Origin: Sparus aurata
Lineage: Eukaryota > Chordata > Actinopteri > Spariformes > Sparidae
Direction: 5' to 3'
Length of the DNA stretch: 64,000 nt
Assembly: GCF_900880675.1 (NCBI RefSeq)
Contig: NC_044193.1
Location: 8,750,917-8,814,916, forward strand
Shown: in pieces, positions 19,401-30,059 of the stretch
How positions within the stretch are numbered: position 1 is the first letter of the stretch
Layout: every line of letters begins with the position of its first letter
The notes under the pieces: model-generated
What the model saw: only the letters and a program-made list of their open reading frames with translations
The model's database searches: none
What the model was told of the DNA's origin: nothing
Position numbers and translations under genes: made by a program

Positions 19401-21421
19401 TCAACTTGCAAGAACACTGTTGCCAGGCAACTGGCAAAAATATGGATGTCATAGAGGATAACTCTTGATTTTTATATTTTCATGTTTCTTTATATGTCGG
19501 AGAATGAAGGCAAATAACATATTTCGCGTTTGCTGCCTATAAAAGTGTCAGTGTCCTTCACAACTTGTGAATAGTGACATAAAGGCTATCCTCCAAAAAT
19601 GAATTTCTAAGCCCAAAGGGAAACTGGTCGGCAGTGTGAGCACTATTCAAGTCTGCATGTCCAAGTGTCGTATATAAAATGTAGCCAAGTACCATTTAAA
19701 TGTTTATTGGACAATATTATGATCAGCAGTTAAATGGATAGTAAAAATAACAGTAAATTTGTCGCTTTTTGTGTCAAAATGACCGAGCGTTGGCCTACAC
19801 TGAAAGAATAAGAGCCAGATTGTAAAAACTGAATTTTCCTTCAAGGCAGCAATGTTCATTCTGGCGTTATATGACCATGAATTTAATATGAAAACACTCG
19901 TTCTCATTATTCTTCTCCCTGGCAGAAAAGGTGTTTCAAGTACTACAGGGTTTTTAAAAAAAAAAGGTAATGAAACTGTCTCAATTTTATTCTGATCCTT
20001 CTATAAAATGTAAAAAGGATTGGCTACTTCCTCAAAGTTATCATAGTTATTTTAAATGCCTGGCATCGGGTCAGATTCACACAAATCCGGATCGTAATAT
20101 CAAAACAATTTTTTGTGCTAATCTTGGGTCTTAAACCCAGTTCAGAGCAGAAATTCACAACAATGAAACTGTTTTTGTTGGTTGCAGAGAAAAGCTGCAA
20201 CCACGTGAACTGGCCTGTCTTTGCTTGACTGACACCAGCTGATGGTGTCGCTGTGACTCAGCTTGTCAAGTCACCAGTGGCTGGTTTTAAATGCATCGCT
20301 CGACATCTGTTTGACAGCCAATCGGTGCTTTGTTGCAAAGTTGGCTGATCAAGTCAGTCAGAAACAGTCCACAAATCGAAAGTGCAGAATTTCTGACAAA
20401 GCAAAGAGAAAACCACCTCATCAGTTTGTTTAAGGAACAGCCATGATACAAGCCTTAAAATTTCAATTTACTGCTAAATTGACTGGCTCAACCACAAGCT
20501 ACAGAAGCACCCTTTTTTCCCTTTTCACCAGTACTGGAAATACAACTGTAGCAAGTTACTCAGTTACAATGCACGTTGATATTCTAATGTGCTACAAATT
20601 ATATCCGACTACAATACTGCCTGAAAAGTATCGATATCCTCAATCGGCCCCCAAAATTGCATATTGTTCAGCCTGTATTTTTAAAAATATAAACGTTAAA
20701 TAATTAATAGATCACAGTTTGAAGTCAGATGTTTTTTTCTCTTTGGTTCTGCTGATGTTCTGGTAGTCTAGGATAGATCAAGGAAAAATAAGCCTTAGGC
20801 TTCAACCTGTTCCTTTTTCGGTTATTGACTGAGACATTTATGTGAAATAATTTTTGTTTCTTATAATGTATTATGCTAACCAAGATAAAAATGATAATTT
20901 CTTTGTTCAAAAGAGGGCAGTTAGAGCAGAAGTACAGAGAGTCTTTGCAACGGAAATGATACAGCATCTTGTCACAGCCGTGTAAACTGGCAGAATTTCA
21001 GAAAGTAGCAGCAAGTTTTAACTTATCTTGTTGTGAAGCTTTGATCTGAACTGGGCTTTACACCTGAGGAAAGAAGCTGCTCTGTAGACTGTTTGTATTA
21101 CACGGCAACTTTTTTTTTTGTGGTTTCCTCCAAGGCTCTTTTTAGCTGCTTTAATAACATTACAGTTTGCAGAGACAGGCTGAAGCTGTTACACTGATAT
21201 CCTGCAAATGTGCTCACACTGTGTTCTGTTTCAGTCCGCAGAGCGCTAAAGGTCGCAATGACACCTTCTACCTGACTCCAGAGCCCGTGGTGGCTCCCAA
21301 CAGCCCCATCTGGTATTCAACCCAACCAATCCCAAAAGAACAGCTGGAGCAGATGCTCGCCCGCATCCTCGTCGTCCGCGAAATCCAGGAAGCCATTAAC
21401 ATGTCGGAGAGCGTGCACTAG
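13498..21421 (+). CDS. qrich1: Glutamine-rich protein 1 (transcriptional regulator)
   Basis: In mammals QRICH1 is a nuclear regulator linked to the unfolded-protein response. Eleven coding exons join in phase: 13498-13752, 13839-13934, 15557-15697, 15797-16573, 16734-16911, 17014-17168, 17261-17375, 18580-18688, 18920-19068, 19163-19253 and 21235-21421, giving 750 residues (human 776). The N terminus (about 1-50, with KARSIPQHRMKEFLESLASK) matches the family's CARD-like segment. Residues about 86-430 are Gln-rich. An SV40-like nuclear signal PAKKRKV sits at 216-222. The C-terminal half from VWRLWAQRKN (about 458) to the end is the DUF3504 domain, which the literature derives from Crypton-type tyrosine recombinases. 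A second in-phase donor at 16588 would add VLTQM. ATG 13498 begins the conserved MNNSL. Confidence 0.97.
14334..15417. mobile_element. Degenerate hAT-family DNA transposon
   Basis: The element sits in qrich1 intron 2. Its left end TAGGGATGTCTCGATC pairs with GATCGGGACATCCCTA at the right end. It is flanked by an 8-bp target duplication with one mismatch (GTGAAATT 14326-14333, GTGAAAGT 15418-15425). Eight-base duplications and TAGGG termini fit hAT elements. GATC-rich subterminal repeats follow both ends. The interior keeps a broken transposase remnant at about 14690-14950 (separate entry). Confidence 0.88.
14690..14950 (+). pseudogene. hAT (ZBED-like) transposase remnant
   Basis: In one frame the sequence reads KQQTLADTFKRKEKYPRDS followed by NITKRLLN and a stop. 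After a frame change LIALDNQLISVVEDMGF follows. This matches the region of ZBED-like hAT transposases between the BED finger and the catalytic core. Frameshifts, a stop and the lack of the catalytic and dimerisation domains show that it is dead. Confidence 0.7.
17376..18579. other. qrich1 intron 7 (1.2 kb)
   Basis: This AT-rich intron lies between the LDPWRPSIHPLG and YVIPSHVTEE exons. I see no further exon, RNA gene or clear inverted-repeat element. Small open frames are not in phase with the gene. Confidence 0.5.
20133..21059. mobile_element. Inverted-repeat DNA element in qrich1 intron 10
   Basis: AACCCAGTTCAGAGCAGAAATTCACAACAA (30 bp from 20134) is matched in inverse at 21030-21057 by a block containing TTGTTGTGAAGCTTTGATCTG then AACTGGG. 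The 0.93-kb unit between them shows no transposase reading frame, so it would be non-autonomous. The termini resemble a repeat family frequent in teleosts; the superfamily is not assigned. Confidence 0.6.
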
Positions 21422-22508
21422 TGGCACCGGAGGAGAACAATGAACGGACTAGACTCTTCCTCTTTCTCTTCATCCAGCCTTTTGATTGCTCATTATCAGT
21501 AGTTTTCTATTCTCTCACACCCTCTTGTGGTCTTTAAGGGTGGCATGTATATGTTTATATTCATTATGTGTCTGCATATCTTACACACAAAGACTGTACA
21601 TACACATACAGCCAGTACCGATGATAATTTGTCTTATTGAGGCAATCTGTCAACCTCACCACCTTTTCTTTTTTTTGTTTGGCCAAAGGATGTAGTGTCT
21701 AATCATTTTATTGGACCTGAACTCTAATTTAAATGTTATTTTAACTGTTGGTTTTCCTCACCAATAGTCTGGAACAACTGTTAAATTTCTTTCCCTCTTT
21801 GGTTTTAATCTGTAATATATTTCATATATATTTTCACAGGGGGTTGACCTGCTCTACGCTGCTTTTACATAAACATCCCTCTTCGTCGCTCTACCCTCAT
21901 CTGCCTTGTTCACGGTTACGTCTCACATAGAATATACCTCAGTGGTATTAAGACGGCATCAGTTAGCCAAACTAAGGCTAAAAGCTCATTTCAATTTATG
22001 TGAAATTTCCCTCTTTCTTTGTGTTCCACTGTCATCTGTCTTGAGCCAAGTTCACATGCGAACTCACTGAACCTGCTTGTTAGTGAAAGCTGCCTGGGCT
22101 GTAGCGCCCCTCAGCAGCATTGAATCGCATCAGGACATGGACTTTATTGCAATACAGTGTCGCCACTCAACCTGCAGCCACTAGCACTTGCAGAGGGGAG
22201 GGCAAAGGATGCTGACTTCTGCTGGATCCTCCTTTCTCTCTTGTGTCCGCCCCCCCCAAAACTCACCCTGAAGAGGAATCTATTGTATAATACATGTTTA
22301 TTACATGACAGATGAAAGACGCTAAAAAAAAAAGAAGAAAAAAAGTGGGTTAGCCCTTAATGTTCTATAATGTATAATACTCATAGCTCCTTCATGTACT
22401 GTATTGGGTTTCAGTCATCTAAGGAGAATGGCAGTGCCTGTGTGTTTTTGAAACATGACCTTTTTTGTACAGCCACTATACCATGTGTCTGCCTTTCTGC
22501 ACATGCAT

Positions 22509-22755
22509 CCTTAAAGGATACGTTCACAGAAAAAGGAGAATTTTGTCATTATGTACTCACCGTCACGCTGGTGGAAAGTCAGGTGACGCTTTGTAGTCCA
22601 CAAAATATTTCTGCAGCCCAAGTGAGGTAGATGGTGACTTGTGTTAAATTGGAAAAAAAAGAAAGAAAATTCACCTGACTCTCCATCAGCACGAGGTTGA
22701 GTAGATGAGACTGATTTTTTTTTTTTTTATTTCTAGATTGAACTTATCCTTTAAG
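22509..22755. repeat. MITE in the qrich1 3' UTR
   Basis: The ends CTTAAAGGATACGTTCA and TGAACTTATCCTTTAAG are near-perfect inverted repeats. Just inside is CATTATGTACTCACCGTCA, a signature of a widespread teleost MITE. A partial relative (TTAAAGGATGAGTTCACCTAAAAA) lies at about 25868-25891. The element is part of the transcribed 3' UTR if the signal at 22823 is used. Confidence 0.65.
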
Positions 22756-22822
22756 TACTGATAGCCTGCATTGTGTGATATAAAATGATGCACAATGATT
22801 TTTCAAGGGAAAAGAAAACCTT

Positions 22823-22828
22823 AATAAA
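22823..22828 (+). terminator. Polyadenylation signal of qrich1
   Basis: AATAAA lies 1.4 kb after the qrich1 stop. It is the clearest canonical signal before the convergent phosphatase gene ends at 23314. Confidence 0.5.
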
Positions 22829-23313
22829 AGTCATCTCACAGCATCACTTCATCAGTAATGGAGGCAAAACAAACAACACAAATACAGTGACTACATGTTT
22901 GGTAGCTTTACAAATAGACAGTCTGGGTTAACATGAGTGTTTTCTGTTTTATGTGACCTGACCCTCTGTGTTTAATGGCATGCACAGGTGGAATTGTTCT
23001 CATGAATGTCACACTCAGTAATCCACAGCAGAGGAACAGGTTTGACCCGAACGGCTGGTTCTCTCCTTAATTTCTCCCTTCTGGTGACAATACAATCTGC
23101 AGCGTCTGTGTTTTTCTTCCGCCAGCACTTATTTGCATGTTGTCAGGCCAGTTTTCCTCCTGTGGGGCCTGGCACCAGAAAGCACGCACCACATTATTTC
23201 TGCAGTCTTTTTTCCTCCTTCCTCCTTCAAGGGCTTTTTTTTAATATTCCAGGAATGTCTTGCTTGTTTTTTTTTTTTGTTATTTTGTATTATCAGCTAT
23301 ACAGAACGTGAGC

Positions 23314-26300
23314 TCAGGAAGGGTGTGAGCCTGAATTAAACAGTGAGGAGGAAGGCAGTATCCTCCTCAGTATGTTCCCAGGGTGCAACATCTGCTGCAA
23401 CGAGTTCTGCGGTTGCTCCGATGCTCTACGGCGGTGTTGTCTCCTTCTCCCTTCCCGGTGCTCCCGTGCCGAGGAGCTCTGGGGTCGACTCTGATTGCGT
23501 TGGTTAGCGTTTGAACTGGCTCCGTGAGTCTGTGGGCTGCCATGAAAGAGAAGACGCCCAATTAAAATGTCATCACACTCTACAATGAATAATAATACGC
23601 TGCCTGTGCAGAAATTGAATATGGTGCTCGTTGGGAGTTAATTTCTGTGTTCTCACCCTGCCGAGGTTCTCTCACTGAGCCAGTGCAGCAGACACTGATG
23701 AACAAATATGTACTGGTCCTGAATACACACAAAGGAATGAGCAGGTAATGAGGAGGCTTCTTCATACCAAACATTAGCAGCTTTATGAGTGTGGAGATGA
23801 CAGATTTACGAGTGGGTGAGTGAATTACAGGTATGCATTTAAATACACTCTAAATATGGTCCATTTCGCCGCATAAGTGCATATATGTTTTAAATTAGCA
23901 GGATTATGACACCAAGCAGCGGTGGAAAACACGATTATGAGGTTCTGTACTGAGGTTTTGTCACTACATTTAAATGACAGGTAATACCTACCCTCCAAAT
24001 AAAGTTAGATCCATTATCATACAGTATAATAAATAAGTATTTTGACAATTAGGGAAAGATGTTCATTTGCTGTGTTGCCAAGATAAGAAAGATTACACCA
24101 TACTTCACCATTAAAAACACTGAGTTTAATTAATCGGTCCCAAAACCAAGATGTCTTTTTTTTACCTAAGGAGGTCAGTGGGCCACAAATAGTTTAGAAT
24201 TAGTTGATTGCAGATTGTGAGCTGTAGTTTCCCAGGTAAACACACCGCTCTCTTCGGCTGTTGCATCTGCAGTGTGGCCACCCAGCCGGTCCGCTTTGCC
24301 GGGCCTAGAGACACTGGCAGCGAAGAGTGACCTGAAGAGGTCTGTGTGTTTACTGGGAAAACTACATCTCATAAGCCTACGTAACTACGTTGGCACGCTA
24401 CACTCTGAGTTGAGCGTAGAGAATGCAACCAAGGGAAGGCAACTAATCAGAGGTGGAGTGGGGCAGGTGTTGCAACAAAACCAGTGGGATCCATAACACT
24501 GCTTGAGAACTTTTCCCTGGGGGACTTCACATACATTCTGCTGCTTATACTCATAGAAATGTTACTGCTGAAGGAGTATTTTTGTTGTTGATGCTTAATG
24601 TCAATAGTTCCTCCGTCACTGCAGTACTGGACTAACCAGATTCTGGATCATCCACATTCGATGTAGCCGTAGATCCTCCACAGCAGCCCGGACATCAGGC
24701 CGGATGCCCCTCACGCACAGCTGCATCAGCCACAACAACGTCACAAATGTCCCCGAGCGCCCAATACCTGCACTGAAACACATAAACAGACGATTGACCT
24801 TAAACCCCGTCTCCTGCTCCAGCTGATCCAGGATTAATACTGAAAGGGGGTCTTAATGTGTTTCCTGAAGTAGAAGGTGATGGACTGAAGGTCAGACCTG
24901 CAGTGCACCACAGCCGGGCCCAGACGGGGGGTAGCTTCCAAATTCTGCCGCACATGCTCGGTGAAGGCACAGAGTGATGCGTCTTTAGGGATGCCCCGAT
25001 CCGGCCAGGAAGGGTAGTAGTAGTGTGTTATTATCCTGTCTGTCGGACAGTCTCTCTGAAACACAAACACTTTCCTTTAACCCAACAACAAGGACTTCTT
25101 CTATGATTGATCACTGGTACGGTCAGTGCACACAGAGGCCAACAGCAGCAGTTTAAAGTGTCCAGAGGGGATGATGGATGGGTCTTCATCTCACCTTTCT
25201 GAGGTTAATGGTGGAGACAAAATAATCTGGGCCTTGTTTACGGGTCACCGTTGTCACTTGGATCAGTCCATGATAAACTGATCCTGGATCCAGAGGCCAA
25301 TACTTATCACACAGCACCTGCAAACACACAACAGAGGACAAGCTCAAACTCTGAAGGTCTTGTGACGCATTTCCTCACTTAATGTTATTACTTTCTTGCT
25401 GAGAGTTAGATGAGAAGGTCATGTGTGTGTTTTAAACAAACGAGATGGAACCTGCTACTTATTAACTGTAGAGTTGTTTGTAAGGGGTTTTTTGTTACCT
25501 TTAGACAGAACGAGGTAAATAAAAGCAAAGAACAATACAGGCTATAGTTTATTATTGGGTCTCATTATTGGGTTTTGGGCACCTGCTCAAAAGACTTAAA
25601 GCAGCTGCAGAGTCTTTTCGTTTCCGTTGATTCTGGCGTCCCCTGTGGACAAAAGCAGCGTGAGCAGTGCCGCCTGCTGTCATAAAGATTTTGATCTGGC
25701 TAGCACGGGCATTCGTTCTGGAACCGAGCGGAAGAAAGACGCGGTGTAACGAATAGGTAATGAATCTATTTGTGGCTACGTACGAATAATAACAAATCTT
25801 GTCGGCTACCTCATAAACGATTCAGTTGCTAGGTAGAAAGTGGTTATTTACATTCCTTAAACTTCGTTAAAGGATGAGTTCACCTAAAAACAATAACTCT
25901 GTCAGTTTCGTAGTGCACGACACATTTCTGGACCTTTCAGGGCAAAACATCATTGCTGGGAAAAACACTGAAAACTGAAAATCTTATCTAACTCGTGAAA
26001 GGAAATAAGCACATTTCCCCAAACGTCAGCTGGCTCCTTCAAAACAAGAACACTCCCACCAACACAGGCGCACTAAACCCCCCAATCAAATGTGCCTCTC
26101 TCACTATGTCCTTGTGTCTCAGCGCTGTCACCATGACGATTATCCTGACGTTCTGCTCCCACACCATCCTCCAGAAGTCAGCCATGGTGTTGTGCATCGG
26201 AGCCTGGGTGCAGATGAAGTCCCTCTCTGATCCTCCACCCTTGATCACACACACACACACGCACACGCACATTCATTAACAGGTGCAGGCAGGTGGAGAG

Positions 26301-27427
26301 ACAGACAGGTGGAGCAGCAGGAACAACACGACACTGAGCTCTTACAGGCACAAAATTTGCGTTGATGTAGTCGCTGTGTGGGTTGGAGTTTTGAACCGAC
26401 AGCCTCACCCGACAGTGGTCATCTGCAGCCGGGCGTGGTCAGAAAATGGAAAGCAGACACGTTAAAGTCTCACACGTCGCCACACACACACATAGTTGCT
26501 GTAATCTCTTCAAGTATGATGGGCGGTGCACTCACAGGGCAGTATGTAGGGGTATCTGTTCTTCTCTCTGTTGGCCTCCGTGTCCCCCGCCCTGGTCGAG
26601 AGGTCTTTGCCAACTTCATTTAGCTCCTTTTGAGAGAGCAAAAGACATTCTTAGCACACATGACACAACAAATATCTCTTTTCAGAAATGAGTAAATCAA
26701 AGTAAAAAGCACACCTCAAACTCCTGCTTAAAGCCTCGGCTGTTATCTGCTGCGAGCTCCTGGCAGCGAGAGCGAAACTCCTCGAGAAGTTGCGTTCTGG
26801 AGAAGGTTTGCACCCTGTGAGACATCGAAACATTTGAAGATCAGTAATGCACTAAGACAATATGGATAAGTCTTATTGTTCCCAGCAAACTATTTATGGA
26901 TCCTTGTAAATGGCCACAGCTCGATATGATTTATCAGTGAGCCGCTGTGTTGCACTGGCTGGGGTGTACCTCCATTTTCAGTGACCAGGAGCACCGTGGA
27001 AGTCCTTATAAGAAGCCTTCAAATTTCAACTGAATTGAGATGTATTTTATCATGAGGACGTTCGTGCAGCATGTTAACATTTTACCCTCCACTAATATAA
27101 ATGTTTTTTCTACTCCTTTCTAGCACTTTGACGTGAATCTTATGAGGAAATTCCTGTACTTCGTGCTCCGTTATTTATATGTGATATACTGGAGACTTGT
27201 ACGGGTTCTGTAACCTAGTCGTCCTCTTGTGTTGTGGATGGATCAGCCAGACTTTTTTTGTGTCTCATCGTCTCATGTATAATGGAAATATAATGGTGGC
27301 TGTTGCCTTTTTTGAAGTGTACTAGTACCTCGCTGGAGCTATTGAAGCGACCTGACAAACGTTTGGTTTGCTCCTTGTTGTCGCTCCTCCTCCTCGTCAC
27401 ACAAACACACATACACAGTAGTGCCCA

Positions 27428-27466
<39 letters not shown>

Positions 27467-28099
27467 AACCATCAGGGCAAACATCTGACAACTAATTGCA
27501 CATCACGCACCTTACTGCCACCACCGCGGCTGCTTTCATTGCTGTTTTTATACTTTTTGCTTTATACATTCTGACGTTACACAGTTTTATCAGTCTTTAT
27601 ATTATATTTTCACTTTTCTGTTTTGGTCCACATATTTAGGGTTAGATTACAAGACATTTATAAGCACTTCACAGTTTATAGAAGCCTGTTTTAGTTTCTT
27701 CTAAATGTTTATAATGACATTACAAACACATTTATTGTGTTCACTAACTTCATGCCATTGTTAAACCCTTTACGAAGCTTTTTGGTTGCTTTATTAATAT
27801 ACTTTATTAAGCATTCATTAGCGGTTCACCATGCACTTTTGTACATTTCAAGTGCCACAGACAGGGCGGGGAAGTTGGAAAATACTGAGGGACAAACTAA
27901 CACATTATTTGTTTTGGTCTCTTTGTGAGATTTGTTCACCTGAGCAGAAATAAAGAGCAGGGTCGGTGTAATCCTTTAAGCATATTTTCAGGGTGCTACA
28001 AGGAAACGCGTCCTTACCTCATGGCTTTCCTCGCAGTCAATCTCTTATTTAGAGTGGAAATGTAGCACAGCGTGTTGAATGGAGATTTCAGTGCTGGTG
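23314..28099 (-). CDS. Single-domain protein tyrosine phosphatase, receptor (R3)-like
   Basis: It should hydrolyse phosphotyrosine on proteins. Ten exons join in phase: 28018-28099, 26715-26814, 26536-26626, 26346-26422, 26105-26239, 25195-25317, 24898-25055, 24637-24772, 23657-23718 and 23314-23536, giving 394 residues of partial product. Catalytic landmarks are all present: KNRY, DYINANF, the WPD loop (YPSWPDRG), the P-loop HCSAGIGRSG split across two exons, and the C-terminal glutamine in QNLDQYIF. The usual TQGP motif is TQAP. The juxtamembrane part (FEELNEVGKD, DTEANREKNRYP) is closest, from memory, to receptor PTPs of the B/J/O/H/V kind. The tail after the single domain is Gln/Arg-rich. 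No signal peptide or membrane segment was found in the 1.5 kb upstream. ATG 28022 (GCCATGA context) could start a 369-residue cytosolic form. The exact orthologue is not identified. Confidence 0.85.
24222..24366. repeat. MITE-like palindrome in phosphatase intron
   Basis: The left arm TGTAGTTTCCCAGGTAAACA is matched in inverse by TGTTTACTGGGAAAACTACA on the right. A further block inward (CTCTTCGGCTG against CTCTTCAGGTC in reverse) is also mirrored. The loop is under 80 bp. The outer motif resembles the ACTACA-type element bound by ZNF143, but no promoter is expected here. Confidence 0.55.
26815..28017. other. Phosphatase intron with CA microsatellite
   Basis: This intron separates the juxtamembrane exons. 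It contains a (CA)n tract at about 27429-27462 and otherwise AT-rich sequence. No further phosphatase exon was seen. Confidence 0.5.
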
Positions 28100-29654
28100 C
28101 TGTGAAAAAGACCCCAAATGCCGTCTCAAAGAGTGAACAGTCATCAGTTTAAATCGACAAATCAACAAGTGGAGAGGTGAGACGAGAACTGAGAAGTCTA
28201 CCTCTCACTACCTCTCTGCCATCCCCTCCCCCTAGTTGTTAAAAAGGAGCTTTTTTTCTTCTTCCTAAAAAGAGGAATGTGACACCAGGGAAAGACCAAC
28301 ACATGCAAATGAGAGAAAAGATATATTATCCATGTTATGTTTGTTCCACCCCAGAAAGTTTACTGAACCAAACCAAGGAAACTATAGGTTACAATTTAAC
28401 TACGCCTCTCTTCCCATGGCCTCATAATAGCACAAGTTTGTACGTAACAACCCAACACTTTACACAGGACGATTAGAAACCCACCCGACCAGAAAGAAAA
28501 CCTGTTCCAACAAGTTGTCAACCCCAAAAACTAACAACACCAACAACAGCAGCAGCAGGAGGACGCGTCAGACAGTTTCAGGATTACCTTTCCAAACAGG
28601 CCTCAGCCGAATGGTTTAAATGTGCCACAGGCTGTAGACAGAGAGGACTGGACTGCACTGCTGCCACTCATCTTGAAGTTGTCTGGTTTTAATAACTCTT
28701 CCTCCCAGGCTTTATGCTCTACGACGGAGGAGGTGTAATGGGTGGAGACAGTGGGTGGAGTGAAGCACACTGAGGCTCTGGGAGGGATGTCAGTATCCGA
28801 TAGCCTCACCTTTTCTGTTCAATTGTCTTCCCGAGAACAAAATGTCTTCACCGTGACTACATTTCATTATGCCAACTTGTGTTGACAACAAAATAAATAC
28901 ATCCAAAAATGTGCTACTACTGTAATCTGAAAAGTAACTAGTAACTAAAGTTATAATAGAAAAACTCAAGTAAAGTACCTCAAATACTACTTAAGTACAG
29001 TTCTCGAGTAAATGTTCTCAATTACAATCCATTAATGTTTTTTTAATAGGCTTGCTGATTAAGTAAATTAATTTAAAAATGTGCTACTTTGACTCCGAAG
29101 CAGCATGTAATCAGAAAAGTACATTTTAACTAAAGTTATAAAAAAATTTAATGGAGTAACAACAAGATTTGCCTCAAAAGCATGTAATTAGAAAAGTAAC
29201 TTTTAACTAAAGTTATAAAACACATATAATGGAGTAAAAACAATATTTGCCTCAAAAAGTGGAAGTGCAAAGTGGCGAAAAATAGAAATACTCAAGTAAA
29301 GAACCTCAAATATTACTTAAGTACAGTTCTTGAGTAAATGTTCTCAATTACATTCCATTTTTTAAATACGCTTGCTAAATAAGTAAAATAATTTAAAAAT
29401 GTGCATCTCTGAGTCCGAAGCAGCATGTGATCAGAAAAGTAACTTGTTACTAAAGTTATAAAAAAAATGTAATGGAGTAACAACAATATCCGCCTAAAAA
29501 ATGTAGCAAAGTGGAAGTGTAAAGTGAAAGAATCGTATCTGAGGACAGTGTTGAGTAAACATACTCAGTTACAGTGGACCACTGATATCCTGGTGTAACT
29601 CTGCTTCTACCTGCAGTCTGAATGCGACACAAAGGTGGGAGCAGGTGACAGTAC
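28100..29654. other. Region upstream of the phosphatase exons
   Basis: It should hold the 5' end of the phosphatase gene and the promoter of the periphilin-like gene. A possible minus-strand donor (GGAAAG then GTAATC at 28588) would give a frame compatible with the exon at 28018-28099, but a stop lies eight codons before it and no acceptor falls between. That exon could still be untranslated. The right part is the tandem repeat block described separately. Confidence 0.4.
28905..29545 (-). repeat. Tandem repeat block, left arm of an inverted repeat
   Basis: Two copies and part of a third repeat with a period of about 323 bp (for example CTCAAGTAAAGTACCTCAAA at 28969 and CTCAAGTAAAGAACCTCAAA at 29292). 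Recurring landmarks are ACTAAAGTTATAA, TTAAGTACAGTTCT-GAGTAA and GAAGCAGCATGT. The reverse complement of this block resembles 30270-30790. The motifs belong to a teleost repeat whose ends read CAGTGGTGGAA. Confidence 0.75.
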
Positions 29655-29665
29655 ATGTGTCGCAC

Positions 29666-29761
29666 TGCGCGTGCGCGTCCATCAGTTAAAAAAAGAAAAA
29701 AAAAGAAGCCAGCTCTGTTTCGTTTTGATAAGACTCGATGGCCGAGCCCTCCGCTGATTGG
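29666..29761 (+). promoter_or_regulatory. Promoter motifs of the periphilin-like gene
   Basis: TGCGCGTGCGC at 29666-29676 resembles the NRF1 site (TGCGCATGCGC) and an inverted CCAAT box (ATTGG) lies at 29757-29761. The sequence from about 29660 to 30130 is clearly more GC-rich and CpG-rich than its surroundings. It likely contains the transcription start about 0.3 to 0.4 kb before the start codon. Two upstream ATGs (29655 and 29738) open frames of 84 and 72 codons if they are transcribed. Confidence 0.5.
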
Positions 29762-30059
29762 ACGGCCGGAGAAAAGGGAAGTAAAACTTTGGTTGTTTTC
29801 CTGCGCACACTGGAGGAAAACACGCAGGTTGTCCGTCGACAGCGACACTTATCAAGGCCTTTTAAAGTCTCCAGGTCGGCGCGGACTGAGAGAGGAGACA
29901 GAAATGTAAAGCTTTATCTCTCCAGATGTACCGAGGAGTCGAGGACGCTAGTTTAATAGGTCAGAGGCACGCGCTTCCTGGACTGTTGGACTCGAGACAT
30001 AAAGTCCGCGTGTGACTGACAGAGTTGAGACAGACAGGTGGACAGACAGACAGACAGAC

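Noticed and set aside
28603..28809. Possible 5' coding exon of the phosphatase.
   Set aside because: The frame that would splice in phase to the next exon contains a stop shortly upstream, and the open frame itself ends before the donor. It may be untranslated but cannot be supported as coding.
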